Origin: Paraspadella gotoi
Lineage: Eukaryota; Chaetognatha
NCBI GenBank assembly: GCA_051294375.1
Contig: CM119265.1
Coordinates: forward strand, 4,571,035 to 4,635,034
DNA length: 64,000 bases
Reading direction: 5' to 3'
Numbering within the stretch: position 1 is the stretch's first letter; every line of letters starts with the position of its first letter. A program made the position numbers and the translations under genes. Below are positions 1 through 10,880 of the stretch, in pieces. The notes below the pieces were generated by a model. That model was given only the letters and a program-made list of their open reading frames with translations, was not told where the DNA came from and did no database searches.

Positions 1-350
1 TTCTTTCCTTTTCTTCTCTCTTTTTTATATTTTTTCTTCCACCTTTCTTCCTCCTATCATTTTCCCTTAATCGTTCATCTCTTTATATTGTTTTTTTTTT
101 CATCTTTTCTCTCTCTCTCTATCTCTCTCTCTTCGTCCCGCGCGCGCTCGTGTTTTTCTTTTAAATTTTTTCCCCTTTTTCTAAATTCCTTTTTTTTTGT
201 TTAAGTTTTTCTTTTTCAAGTCTTCTATTTTTTTTCTTGACGGTTTCGATCTTGTGAACAATCGTGAACATCGTCTTCACTCGGATTAACTCTCGACTCT
301 TTTATCGCCTCCAATCAAAGCTTCTCATTAAAATTGTAATCCTCTCTTCC
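1..350 (+). repeat. Long direct repeat, copy A (pairs with 1421-1815)
   Basis: This pyrimidine-rich block recurs at 1421-1815 in the same order and orientation. Shared landmarks are the CGTCCCGCGCGCG segment (about 136 and 1590), the TTTTTTCCCCTTTTT run, CGGTTTCGAT near 241 and 1697, and ACTCGGATTAACTCTCGACT near 279 and 1741. The copies differ mostly by single-base insertions and deletions spread along their length. That pattern fits unpolished long-read sequence better than two old genomic copies. No gene is visible in it. Confidence 0.8.
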
Positions 351-1420
351 ATTCCTTTTCCTTTCCTTTCCTTTCCTTTCCTTTCCTTTTCTTTTCTTTC
401 ATATTCTTTTCCTTCCTTTCCTTTCTTTCATGATTCATTTTTTTTTTCGGCCCTCAGTTTCGTTGGCGAATCGAGCGAACATCAACATTCTCTCCTTTTG
501 AAGGTCCTCTTTCCTCGCCTCTCTTCCTCCTCCTCCTCCTTCCTCTTCCTCCTCTCATTTTTTTATTTTTTTTTTATTCGTTCTTATTTTTTTCTTCTTT
601 TTTTCGGGCGCGATCTCACGTTTGACGAGAGACAAAAACGATTTTATTCTCCTTTTCGCTTCCGCCGAACGCATTTATATATTGTTCCCTATTTATTTTT
701 ATTTTCGTTTTCGTTAGGTTTTTAAATTTTTGTTTCGATTTCTAGGTTTTAGCTCTTATCCTCGATTTCTGTTTTAAAATAACCTTTCGTTTAACTAATT
801 CCATCCAGTTCATAAATTTACCAGTACTTAGTTACGAGTCGTTCGTAAGTCGTTCGTAAATCACATGTCCGTACGTTCTTTCCTCGAGCTGTATCGGACG
901 TTTCTTTCCGTTCATTCGTACGATGATTAATGAATCTCATAAGTTGCGTACCGTGCCTTCTTCTCGCCCCCCCCCTCCTCCTCTCTCTCCGCTACTTTTC
1001 CGTTTTTCATCACCTTTTTCTTTCGAGATTTCAAAAACTACTTCTTCTCTTCTTTTTCTCTTCTTTCTTTCTTCTCAGTGGCAAAAACAAATTAGCAAAC
1101 AAATTGGAAAATTCACATGATTGGATGACGTCACCGATTTCCACGCTGTTCCTTCTCTGCGAGCTCCCCCCCCCTCTCGGTTCCGTTTTTTTTTACTCTC
1201 TTCTTAAGGAGAAGAGCGCCTTCTCTCTCATTCCTCCATTCAAAGACGACTCAATCCCTGCGCCACCCCCCCTCAAACCGCCCCCCCCTTCATTTTTTTT
1301 TCGCCTCGTTATTCAAAATTCATAAAGATGCCGACTTTCGCCTCGTCTTCGTCCGATTATTTTCTTTCCCCCTGTCAACCCCACAGCGAAACCCCTTCAC
1401 GCTTTCATCTTTTTTTTTTT
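351..1420. other. Pyrimidine-rich stretch without a recognisable gene
   Basis: Dominated by C/T homopolymers and (CTTTC)n-like runs (about 355-425). The open frames here encode only Phe/Ser/Leu/Pro-rich low-complexity peptides. One palindromic CRE-type motif, TGACGTCA, lies at 1126-1133. Nothing else was recognised. Confidence 0.6.
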
Positions 1421-1815
1421 ATTCTTTCTTTTCTTTCCTTTTCTCTCCCTTTTTATTATATTATTTTCTTCCACCTTTTCTATCCTCCTATCATTTCCCC
1501 TTAATCGTTCATCTTCTTATATGTTTTTATCTTTTCTCTCTCTCTCTCCTCTCCTCTCTCTCCCTCTCTTCTCTCTCTCTCTCTCTCTTCGTCCCGCGCG
1601 CGGGTCGTGTTTTCTTTTTAATTTTTTCCCCTTTTTCTTAATTCCTTTTTTTGTTAAGCTTTTTCTTTTTCAAGTCTTGCCTTTTTTTTCCTTTGACGGT
1701 TTCGATTCTTGTGAACAATCGTGATAACATTCGGTCTATCACTCGGATTAACTCTCGACTACTTTATTCGCCTCCAATCAAAAGCTTTACTCATTAAAAA
1801 TTCAATCCTCTCTAT
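1421..1815 (+). repeat. Long direct repeat, copy B (pairs with 1-350)
   Basis: Second copy of the block at 1-350, offset by about 1.42-1.46 kb. Order and orientation are kept but many one-base indels separate the copies. It runs into imperfect CT repeats (1816-2137) that end at a 25-N gap, so it may be an alternative reading of the same locus placed beside a gap. Confidence 0.8.
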
Positions 1816-2059
1816 CTCTCTCTCTTCCGCTGTCTCTCTCTCTCTCTCTCTTCTCTCTCCTTTTCTCTCTTCTCTCTCTCTCTCTCTCTCTCCCTCTCTT
1901 CTCTCTCTCCTCTCTCTTCTTCTGTTCCTTCTCTCTCTCTCTCTTTCTCAACGGCCAGAGAAAATCGTGGTTCCCTTTTTATCCCATTTACTGATTTAAC
2001 TCCAACGGAAAAGCCGGCCGTTCTCTCGTTTTCCAACGTATCTCCTACTCTCCTCCCCC

Positions 2060-2137
<78 letters not shown>
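1816..2137. repeat. Imperfect then pure (CT)n microsatellite
   Basis: Interrupted CT repeats at 1816-1950 are followed by a short unique spacer and near-pure (CT)n at 2064-2134. The tract ends within 3 bases of the gap at 2138. The Ser-Leu and Arg-Glu open frames across it are repeat translations. Confidence 0.9.
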
Positions 2138-2162
2138 NNNNNNNNNNNNNNNNNNNNNNNNN
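2138..2162. other. Assembly gap (25 N)
   Basis: Exactly 25 undetermined bases, bordered on the left by a long CT tract. Four other runs in the window have the same length, so 25 is a placeholder and not a measured size. Confidence 0.98.
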
Positions 2163-2384
2163 CCTCTTTATTCCCTTTCTTAAATCTATTTCTTCCCCGT
2201 CATCAACTGGATAATGAAAAATCTTCAGTACGAATGGAGTCCGGACGCGTCCGTCCTTTCTCGTTCTCTCCGGCTCCGCGTTGTTCATTTTATCGCCGGA
2301 CGTCGTAGGTGGCGCCGTCTTCCATTCTTTTCTCGCTGCCTCCACCACGAGCTCATTTACAATGCGGAGTGTGAGACAGGCCAA
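2163..2384 (-). CDS. Weak candidate coding segment, unrecognised
   Basis: The minus-strand frame from an ATG at 2384 stays open for about 74 residues to the gap edge. Unlike most frames here it is not a simple-repeat translation: it starts MACLTLRIVNELVVEAARKE and later contains HYPVDDGEEIDLRKGIKR. Mixed composition is the only support. I recognise no family or domain, and no splice structure or neighbour confirms it. The 3' end is lost in the gap. It is more likely chance than a gene. Confidence 0.12.
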
Positions 2385-3074
2385 GTGTGACTATCACACC
2401 GTTTGAATTAATTCAATCGATTTGCTTTTTTTTTTTTCGCCATTGAGAAAAGCCTCTTCTTGCTCAGTCGACTGCACCAAGGATTCCGGTTGATCGAGTG
2501 GGAGATGGTAGTGTTTGGTCCCGTCACCACCTCCAACCACCTTATCCATCTTCTTTCATCGAAACCTCACCCACTCTATCTCCCTCTTTCTCCCCATCAC
2601 GGCGCTCGTGCGACGGACGGGAGTCCCTAAGGAAAGAAGCAACACGGTTTAATTACCATCACTCTCTTGAGTATGAGTGGCTGAGAGCGGAAGGGAGAGA
2701 GAGAGAGAGAGAAAGAGGGGGGGGGGAGAGAGAGAGAGAGAGAGGGAGAGATATCGTGTCTGCGTGGAAAGCAGGCAAAATATGGGAAAACGCTTCTGTT
2801 GGCGAACGAAAGTTTATTCAATTTTTTAATTAAATTTTACATTCTTTATAACTCTCAATTACGAGAAAATTTAATAAAATATGATGTTTTTTCGTTACTG
2901 ATAATCCAGTAATGAAATAAGACACGAAAAAAAACCTATGCCATCTTCAGTTTAAAAGAAAAAATAAATTGCAAAACAATATAATACGAATTGCGAATTG
3001 AGAAGGAAACGGAATCCCCGGATTTTTTGGAATATTTCCATCGCGGATTAGCGATCGAATCCTCCCAAGATTTT
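2385..3074. other. Unique DNA with a short GA tract; no gene seen
   Basis: Holds interrupted (GA)n at about 2694-2750 with a G-run, then AT-rich DNA at 2825-3000. Frames across it are low complexity. No RNA gene or regulatory cluster was recognised. Confidence 0.5.
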
Positions 3075-3123
3075 ATCTCTCTCTCTCTCTCTCNNNNNNN
3101 NNNNNNNNNNNNNNNNNNTCTCT

Positions 3124-3156
<33 letters not shown>

Positions 3157-3205
3157 CTCCTCTCTCTCTCTTCTCCTCTCTCTCTCTCTCTTCTCTCTCC
3201 TCTTC
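3075..3205. repeat. Imperfect (CT)n tract interrupted by a gap
   Basis: CT-repeat DNA with TCC interruptions flanks a 25-N gap on both sides, so the tract itself probably broke the assembly. Confidence 0.9.
3094..3118. other. Assembly gap (25 N)
   Basis: 25 Ns inside a CT microsatellite. The length is the same placeholder value as at 2138. Confidence 0.98.
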
Positions 3206-3553
3206 TGTTTGTGGGTGATCTAACTCTCTCACCCATTACACAGACTATGAAAAGCGATGAAATCAACTTTATCCCTTCCGAATTCAATTTTCTCTTATGT
3301 ACGATTCCAAACATTTGTTTATTTTTTGTTTTGTATTCAAAAAGCAGCGACGTTGTTCTTTGCTGTTGGTCCCACCAAAATAAGAAAAGAAGATGAAGCG
3401 CCCCCCCCCTTTTGAGCTGTGTGTGTGCGTGTCTGCGTGCGTCTCTCTCCGATCTTCTTAACTTACTTTAACTTTCTATCTAAGACTTAGTTTTTTTTAG
3501 CGTTCTTCTTCCTCAACTTCATCTTATTTTCTCTCTTCTCTCTCTCTCCTCTC

Positions 3554-3584
<31 letters not shown>

Positions 3585-4381
3585 GCTCTCTCTCTCTCTC
3601 TCTCTACTCTCTCTTCTCTCTTCTCGTGTTTTTTGGACGATCAAAAATCGATTTTTCCTTCTCTCTCTCTCACTTTTTCATCTCAGAAAAACTGCAAATC
3701 AGAGATGTCCTTCGTTTCCTATTGCAAATAAATCGGTCGAAACGGATTTCGACTGGCGGGAGGAGTTTTTAAAAAAAGAAGGGGAAAAAAGGAAAGAAAT
3801 AAAACTGAGAAAACAAGAAAAACAGGAAAGAAAAAAAGGAACTGAATATGGAGAAGCAAACGGTGGACCATGGGTGGCCTCGAGTCAAAGATGGACCCAT
3901 TACCTATTTCTTAACCCTAACCCTTTTTTATCCACCACAGTTCTCATCGCGGGGTATCTGAACTAGCAAGTGGCAAAGACCGATGTTTTTTCTTTTTTTT
4001 TCTCTCTCTTCTTCTCTTTCTTCTCTCTCTCTCTCTCTGGCACCATTGTCCATCTGCCTGGCGCTCGATTCGGGCTCAAAGGGCGATTGAAAAAAAAGAA
4101 AAATAGTTAGTTACCTTCGATGAATCTGAGAAGAGCCAATTGTCTGACTTACAAAAAGAGATTGCTATATAAGATCAGCTATTAAACACATTCCCCCGAC
4201 AAGCCACAGAAAAAAACTCAATGGCTGAGGAGAAATTGTACACAATGGCCATACGCTTCTTGACTCCGCTTTTCAATATTGTCATATGTTACTCTTCCCA
4301 GGTCTCGGCAGTGACCGCAATACGGATAGCCAAGTATCTTTTCCATCGGGAGTGGCCACCTTTTGTGTCGACTCTCTAAAA
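3206..4381. other. Unique DNA, no gene seen; CT repeat at 3535-3630
   Basis: Mixed composition with an imperfect CT microsatellite at about 3535-3630 and a shorter one near 4000-4040. Two telomere-like AACCCT units occur at 3911-3923 but do not form an array. No convincing open frame or RNA gene. Confidence 0.5.
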
Positions 4382-4950
4382 TTGACCAGTACCTCTCTAC
4401 CGTGGTAAGCTTTCTCTTTTAAAGATCTGATTTTGAATATAATCGAGGATATCGTTTATGATTTCGTCGTCCTTCTAAGTTCTTCGTTCGTCGTTTCCGT
4501 CTCGTCGTGTGTTGTCCGTCGTCCTCATCGTCAAAATAATGTCGTCGTCATCATCTTCTGTTAAGTCGGTCTTTGTCATCGGTTCGTAACTTGTTACATC
4601 ATTTTGCACGACGTCCGCCCCTCGCAAATATTGATACTCGTGCGTAATTCAGGCATGCCCGCCGCGCCCGGCCGCCGCCGCCGCCGGCCGCCGCCGCCGC
4701 CGGCCCCGCTGCACGCCCGCGCGCATTTAATATCTCGTCACGACGGAGGCAAGCAGCAAACTTTAACGCCCAGCCTCAGCGTTTCCTTCCGCATGTCGCG
4801 TTTTATTTCTCATTCCTTTTGTTTTCTAAAACCATGAAAATGAAGTATGATAATTCCGGACCAGAGCGCACGAAAACGACAGAGTACTCATATCACGTGC
4901 GCCCGAGATTACCTGCTAGTATATAGCCGCGATTACGACTGATGAATGAA
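4382..4950 (+). repeat. Direct repeat copy A (pairs with 7582-8110)
   Basis: Starts with TTGACCAGTACCT and runs through AGATCTGATTTTGAAT, a (GTC)-rich part, ATCATTTTGCACGACGTC, a GCC-rich part (about 4668-4705) and an ATGAAGTATGA segment. All recur in order about 3.2 kb downstream. The copies differ by dense one-base indels, so neither can be trusted at base level. No coding frame survives in both. Confidence 0.85.
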
Positions 4951-5440
4951 GGACTCGCGGTCCTGACCTGAAGCCGAGACGTGAACATAAGCACGTGTGA
5001 GTGGCTCTTGTAATTCTGAGAGTCGCTCTCTTCGTTTCCGATCCTCAACTTATGTAGCTTCATGTGTCAACGATATATATATATATACATTTATCTTCGA
5101 ATAAGAACTGAGGAGCTCGTCTCTCTCTCACATTAGGAGTGTTGTCGCTCCTCAGCTAGTGTCAAGCGTACTGAGGGACTGCAGGGCCAGCAGGAATATA
5201 GAGAATATATAGAAGGCGATATCGCCCATTTGACGCGATTTTGAGAAAAAATCAAAATTGCGCTCAGAGAGACACACTATTTTTTTCACGCCCGTCAATA
5301 TTTGCTCTAAGCGCTGAGTTTATTATGAAGCTTGCCCTACATCATTTATTTGCTCATACCAATACCCTTCGAGACGAACAGAACCTACATAATGACTCAT
5401 TTTATATAAAAACTATATTTTGAATCATTTTATTTTTTGG
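4951..5440. other. Non-coding stretch with two small inverted repeats
   Basis: Contains a potential hairpin with arms CTGAGGAGC (5108-5116) and GCTCCTCAG (5147-5155), and a perfect 12-bp palindrome GGCGATATCGCC at 5215-5226. It could be an edge of the AT-rich insert that follows, but no element ends were found. Confidence 0.4.
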
Positions 5441-7000
5441 TTTATAATTAATTTTAGCTCATATGTATTTACAATTTACTAACATTAATATTCAAGGTTA
5501 ATTCTATTCGCTCGTTTCTAACAACTTTATACATCAGAACAAGAGCCAGTTCTATTAAGAAGTCCTAAACAAATTTAAACATTAAAAATAATTTTAAATA
5601 CCCAAAAATATTTACAATACTTTCACATTATCACATATATATTGATAGTCTTTAAAACTAATTAAATCTTTAAAAAACTATAAAGGGGTTTGAAAGCGGA
5701 CATCAGCTAATTTCAAATCTATTTTGTTTTTTTAAAATTTGATTTCTTGTTCTTGTTTACAGATCATAACTTTGTAAAAATTAAGAAAATCATCCCTTCG
5801 GAAACCTTATAATAAATGATTGGGTCCATGTATTGGAAAAAAAATTTTAAAAATTAATTTTGAAAATGTAATATTACTTGCCTATTCAAAATTGTAAATG
5901 CAGGAAAAAATAAGATCCAAAGATTATCAAGGGAAGAAGGTGTCATTATTTATATTTTTTTATGAAAAAAAGAATAGGATTTTTTTTTAATTAAGCAATT
6001 GAAGCATTCTCTCATGGCCGAAGCGGCTGAGCAGAGGTTCTCAAAGATTAGGATTTAGTAAGGACTTAAGTGTTTTTGCAATTATTGAGGGACAACCTCA
6101 AACAACACCTATCTTTTTCTTTACTAAAATTGCACAAACCATAAGTTCAGAGTTCTAAATGCAGACATAAGGAGTAGACCTTTTCATATATTTGAAAGTC
6201 TTTTTAAATTCAAAAAAACGTTTGTGTAAAAGGTGCCATATATCATTATGAAAATTTTATTGAACATTTGTTTTTCAAAAAAAATTTTACAGTAAATGCT
6301 GGCCAAAACTCTGAAAAAAAATTGAAAAAGGTAAAAAATTTTTACTTTCATAAATATCTTTTAAAGATTTATTACTACAGGGACGAAACCCAATCTATAT
6401 TGTAGAGCGGAAAAAATTGACTTATTTGTTTTTACATACTCGCATTATAAATTAAGTTTATTTTTTTTACTAAATACATTTTAAAACCTATTGCTTTAGC
6501 TATTTTTTGATAAACTTTTTAAAAAATGATATTTTAACAAGTTTGTGAAAGATTTTAAAAGAAAATTATGCTCAATTGAAATAGAGAGATAATTTGCCTG
6601 TTGTTTTTTGCCTAAAAATATTTTAAAAAAAAAGCCTATAGGTTAAAAAGTTATAACTTTTTAATATTTAAAAAAAATGACTTACCTTATAATTATTTTA
6701 TTTAATAGGTTTGAACTACGTTTAAAAAAGAAAAGTGGAATGCACTTTTCTTAGAGTAAATAAAAAATAGTACATTCTGAATATCATTTGCTCAAGCATT
6801 TGTTAATAATTTAATTCATTTTTGTCAATTTCTTTTTATTTTATATAAAAAATTTTTTTAAAAATCTTTAAAAGTAGCATTTTGATCGAGCCAGCTAGCC
6901 TATTAAGAAAATTAATGAAAACATCGGGGAAAAAAAAAGAATAATTTTTGATAGCGATTATGAATTATTATGTAATAGTAATTTATTGAGTAGTAGGAAT
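5441..7000. other. AT-rich insert, no gene seen
   Basis: Strongly AT-rich DNA between the two copies of the 4382/7582 repeat, unlike the pyrimidine-rich or GC-rich flanks. No frame above about 95 codons and no recognisable transposase or reverse transcriptase motif. It may be degraded non-autonomous transposon DNA; this is inferred from composition and from the transposon end at 7279. Confidence 0.4.
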
Positions 7001-7007
7001 TGATTAT

Positions 7008-7155
7008 TGATGCGATGATAACCAAATTATTGACGCGAATGATAACCAAATATGATGCAGATGATAACCAAATATTGAATGCGATTATAACCAATAATTG
7101 ATGCGATGATAACCAAAATGATTTAAGTGTATGATAACCAAATAATTTGACTGCG
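7008..7155 (+). repeat. Minisatellite, about 22-24-bp unit with GATAACCAAAT core
   Basis: Five to six degenerate units built on ATTGATGCGATGATAACCA. Each unit carries GATAACCA or a one-base variant, with spacing varying by a few bases. The minus-strand frame with repeated Val-Ile-Ile is only its translation. Confidence 0.85.
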
Positions 7156-7278
7156 ATTGTGAAAGAGTAAATGTCTGTGCATCTGCTGAAATACAAAAAT
7201 TAATTTAAAAAAAATTGGAAAAATTTTCTTGGAACGTGTTCTGTTCACAAAAATGGGTTACTGTAGGTGATATATCAC

Positions 7279-7583
7279 TAAGGCGTAGGAAAAGTTACAT
7301 ACTATGGTGACTAAAATCCACAACGTTCAATCAACGGCATTTCGGTCCGGAGGCAAAGTCATTCGCCTTCCCAACCCAAAGGTCCAGGCGTTCTAGGCCC
7401 GGTGGTCGTCAGGCAGTTAGAAAGGACGGGGCGCTTAACCCGCCTGTAAACATGGTATTATAGCCTTGATCCGAAGCATCAGGGACTGCTTATATCTGAA
7501 CGGTTCTGTTATTAAACATTTATTAATAATTACTGTCTCTTTAATACAAAAATTCTAAAAGTAATTATAAAACAACATTATTT
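7279..7583 (+). mobile_element. Terminal fragment of the TAAGGCGTAG transposon family, apparently with a nested insert
   Basis: 7279-7302 (TAAGGCGTAG, then AAAGTTACATAC) matches the terminal inverted repeat of the complete element at 11033-11640. In that element the terminus is followed directly by AAAATTCTAAA and a segment with GAACAACAT. Here the subterminal match (AAAAATTCTAAAAG, then AAAACAACATTATT) resumes only at about 7548-7578. The intervening 245 bp, partly GC-rich, therefore looks like a later insertion. No opposite end was found, so the copy is partial. The nested reading is inference. Confidence 0.55.
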
Positions 7584-7847
7584 GACCAGTACCTTCTCTC
7601 CCGGGTAACTTTCTCTTTTAAGATCTGATTTTGAATGATAATCGAGGATATTCGTTTATGATTTCGTCTCCTTCTAAGTCTTCGTCGTCGTCGTCGTCGT
7701 AGTTGTCGTCGTCCTCATCGTCAACATAATAGTCGTCGTCATCATCTCTGTTAATGTCGTCTTTGTCATCGTCGTAAACTTGTTTACATCATTTTGCACG
7801 ACGTCGCCCTCGAAATATTGATATGATCGTCGTCGTAATCTCAGGCA

Positions 7848-7881
<34 letters not shown>

Positions 7882-8110
7882 ATTTAATATCTTCACGACG
7901 GAGCAGAAAACTTTAACGCCGCAGCCTCAGCAGTTTCCTCCGCATGTTCGTTCATTTATTTCTTCATTCCTTTTGTTTCTAAAACCAGAAAATGAAGTAT
8001 GAATAATTCCGGCCACGCGAGAGCAAAAACCTGACGTTTCCGGCCCGAATTACTGCTATATTACCGGAGAGATAGATAGAAGAAGGAAATGAGCGATAAT
8101 CAGGAAAACC
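7582..8110 (+). repeat. Direct repeat copy B (pairs with 4382-4950)
   Basis: Same landmarks in the same order as 4382-4950: TTGACCAGTACC, AGATCTGATTTTGAAT, the (GTC)-rich block at 7680-7740, ATCATTTTGCACGACGTC, pure (GCC)n at 7849-7880, and ATGAAGTATGA. The simple repeats are cleaner here than in copy A, so this is probably the more accurate version. Confidence 0.85.
7849..7880. repeat. (GCC)n trinucleotide repeat
   Basis: About ten pure GCC units within direct repeat copy B. The same position in copy A (about 4668-4705) is also GCC-rich but interrupted. The poly-Arg frame on the other strand is a repeat translation. Confidence 0.95.
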
Positions 8111-8247
8111 TTATTTCTGATGAGGGAGGAAGGATTTCATCCGATAAACCAACTACATGTTTTTTTTAGTTTGTTCATTTTGTTATTGTTTTTATTCTTA
8201 GGTATTTGTTCTTCTTTCTTTATGTATTTTTTTTCTTTTTCTTTTTC

Positions 8248-8356
<109 letters not shown>

Positions 8357-8487
8357 CTTCCTTTCTTTCTCTCTCTCTTTTTTTAGAAAGCAACGAATTT
8401 ATGTTTATTGTCGTCGTTAATCCGAGAGAGAATCAATGAATAATGAGTTGTAAAGGTTTGAGCGATGTTCGCCGTAGTGGGTTTGCG

Positions 8488-8565
8488 TGCCACGGGGTGT
8501 CACGGGGTTCGACGGGTTGCCACGGAGTGTCACGGGGTTCGACGGGGTGCCACGGAGTGCAACGG
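8488..8565 (+). repeat. 30-bp GC-rich minisatellite, about 2.5 copies
   Basis: Unit starts TGCCACGG and contains GTGTCACGGGGTTCGACGGG; starts at 8488, 8518 and 8548 give a 30-bp period. The period is divisible by three, so the frame reads CHGVSRGSTG twice. The surrounding frame is short and shows no coding feature, so I treat it as non-coding. Confidence 0.85.
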
Positions 8566-8732
8566 ACCTGCGCAGTTGCTCGTCTGGATTCTTCATTGAA
8601 CTCCCTTTCGGCGTCTCGCGTTGTATATTTTTGGGCGTAAAAGTTTGAATAAAAAATTAAATGATTGAATGGTCAGAAATATTGTCAAATTGTGAAAAGG
8701 ATTATTTATCAAATCGCTGACACAATTAATAA

Positions 8733-8738
8733 GACAGA

Positions 8739-8796
<58 letters not shown>
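8733..8796. repeat. (GA)n microsatellite
   Basis: Near-pure GA repeat with one CA interruption near 8751. Confidence 0.97.
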
Positions 8797-8798
<2 letters not shown>

Positions 8799-9922
8799 AC
8801 AATACCGAATCTCCTGGTTTCGAATACTTTATAAAGGTGACTCCAAAGGCGACTGGCCCGAAATGTCCTTCGGCGTTCAGTTCATTTCTGAGTCGCGCTG
8901 TTGCTTCCACTTTTACTTTGGTGACTGCTGATTGCGTCGTTGCTTGTTTATTGTCCTTTTCCCCAAATTTCCGGCCTCTTCCTTCCTTCCTTCCTTCCTT
9001 CCTTCCTTCGTCTCATTCTTACTGTTTCTCGCTGTTTCATCACCGCTCGTCGTCTCCCGACTCCTGACTCCTTCCTTTCTTTGTTTTCTTTCTTTCCTGT
9101 TTTCTCACTTGTCCGACCTGTTTCTTTTTTTATTTCCGTCCTAGATGTTTTATGTTCTGCTTTCAACTTGCTTCTCCTTTCACGTTCCGTCTTAAAAGAT
9201 CCGCTTTGCTTCTCCAAATTTGGTTTTCGTTTCTTTTGTTCCCAAAAGCTCGAGGCTTCGGTTTATGTTTAAGTTAAGGTGTTTAATAAACACTGTTTAT
9301 GGTTGCAAAAAAGAATAATAGTAAACATGAGACGGATCGACTCATAAATAATACCAGAATGCTAAAAGATCAGAACGTTATAGCTTTTCCATACGTTTAA
9401 AAGAATGTATTAAACTGATAGAAATAGAAGCTTATGCCTGATATTACGGCAACACAACCGATAAAGAAAAGAGTTACATTATCGTCAGAAAAACAAAAAA
9501 AGAAAATTGTTTCGAAATGAAAAAAAAATTTCCTAAAATGGAAACGAGGGTTGCTTCCAAATAAAAAAAAACTTGCCTCATTTCGAGTCGTAAAAAAGTA
9601 TCCAAGCCTGCCAATAATACTTGAAAGTTGGAACGGATATTTGGGCAATTTTCTTTTCATTTAACCCGACTTTTCTACATTATTCTATTTCCTAAATCTT
9701 TGTTTTCCAAACATTATTCGTTTAATGTTCTATTACTGACATTCTTTCATCCCCCTTTCCGCCATCGCTCTTACAACCTTCCTTTCCTTTTCTCCCCTTT
9801 TTTCCTCCTTTTTCCTCCAAGAAGAAAAAACTCGTACGAAAAAATCGTTTGTCGTAAAAGCCAGTAAGCGAGACGCCGCCATTAAAGTCGTCGCTGTATT
9901 CGTCGTCGTCGTCGCTGTCGCT

Positions 9923-9925
<3 letters not shown>
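8797..9925. other. No gene seen; (CTTC)n at 8983-9011
   Basis: Unique DNA with a short (CTTC)n microsatellite, then T-rich sequence and AT-rich DNA at 9270-9660. The minus frame starting at 8910 (MEATARLRNELNAEGHFGPV) is about 39 residues of mixed composition before it enters the GA repeat. I do not recognise it and give it little weight. Confidence 0.45.
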
Positions 9926-9954
<29 letters not shown>

Positions 9955-9963
9955 GGCCGCCGC
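9926..9963. repeat. (GCC)n trinucleotide repeat in a GC-rich island
   Basis: About twelve CCG/GCC units with a CGG interruption near the end, beginning a GC-rich island that reaches about 10090 and holds an X-box-like motif. The minus-strand poly-Ala frame is a repeat translation. Confidence 0.93.
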
Positions 9964-10014
9964 CTGTGAGTTAGTGCCATCAACAGCAGCGAGGGCGGCG
10001 GGCGGGAAACCAGG

Positions 10015-10028
10015 GTTACCGCGGAAAC
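10015..10028. promoter_or_regulatory. RFX X-box-like motif
   Basis: GTTACCGCGGAAAC fits the X-box layout (two imperfect half-sites, GTTNCC and GGNAAC, two bases apart) bound by RFX factors. It lies in a GC-rich island, which supports a promoter reading, but no transcript start or gene is visible nearby. Confidence 0.35.
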
Positions 10029-10435
10029 GGGTCAAAGAGACTTGAGTGGAACAAAAGAGTCTGAACCGACCTCGCACGCCGTCGGTGGACGAATCCGTCT
10101 CGTTTGAGAAAGATCTTTGATGTTTTGACGATTGAGCCCCGTAATGGTTTACATTATCTTTTATTTTACTTTAATTTTTTTTTAGGCTTTTTTTTACGTA
10201 TGTCTTTACGTATATCTTTACGTATATACTTCGCATAAACTTTTATTTCTTTGCACGAACTGTCTTCTCTGTGTTAAAGGAAATTGTTTATTCTACTGTT
10301 ACTTTTTACCCAAATCTCTTTCTCTATTCTCTAATCATGGTTTCGAGAGAACAATATCGTTGTTGTCGGTTTCGATTATCCCGGAGCAGATTGATTTATT
10401 TGTCCTTTTACACTTCTCCTGTGGGTGGAACCTCG

Positions 10436-10438
<3 letters not shown>
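10029..10438. other. Unique T-rich DNA, nothing recognised
   Basis: T-rich DNA with three tandem TACGTAT(A/G)TCTTT-like steps near 10195-10230. No coding or RNA signal. Confidence 0.4.
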
Positions 10439-10502
<64 letters not shown>

Positions 10503-10523
10503 TCTCCCCTCTCTCTCTCTCTC
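10439..10523. repeat. (CT)n microsatellite
   Basis: CT tract with a few TCC and CCC interruptions after about 10480. Confidence 0.96.
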
Positions 10524-10757
10524 AACACAATTTTTTTTTCCGGGGGAATGCGTCGATCATGACGTCGAAATGCCGCTTGAGATCGCGTGCAAGGAGCGAC
10601 TTACGTGCTCGTGCGTGCGGGATGCGCGCAATGCGTCGAAATGACTGCGAATTTTGTTTTCGTTGCGAAACGGAGAAGAGAGAGTGAGGGTGAAAGGAAG
10701 AGAGAGAGATGAGAAAAAAACGAGAATTGCAATGAATAGAGCAAGGGGCTGAGTGAA

Positions 10758-10829
10758 GAGAGAGAGAGAGCGAGAGAGAGAGAGAGAGAGAGAGAGATGA
10801 GGAGAGAGAGAGAGAGATGGGGGAGAATA

Positions 10830-10860
<31 letters not shown>

Positions 10861-10880
10861 GAGAGAGAGACAGAGAGAGG
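10758..10880. repeat. (GA)n microsatellite, interrupted
   Basis: GA repeats with TGAGG, GGG and CGAG interruptions. The CT tract at 10439 and this GA tract are opposite in strand and about 235 bp apart, so together they form a long potential inverted repeat. Confidence 0.96.

Noticed and set aside
264-725. 153-codon Phe/Ser/Leu-rich frame and many similar long frames
   Set aside because: They follow C/T-rich low-complexity DNA, where stop codons are rare; no domain, no start context and no splice evidence.
3911-3923. TTAACCCTAACCC, telomere-like repeat
   Set aside because: Only two units inside unique DNA; no array and no chromosome-end context.
4937-4985. Second hammerhead-like start (CTGATGA near 4938, followed by a GGAC/GTCC hairpin)
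   Set aside because: No GAAA after the hairpin, and the segment lies in error-prone duplicated sequence.
6980-7160. Regular spacing of GATAACCAAAT considered as a CRISPR-like array
   Set aside because: Units are degenerate and contiguous with no unique spacers, and the context is eukaryotic; it is a minisatellite.
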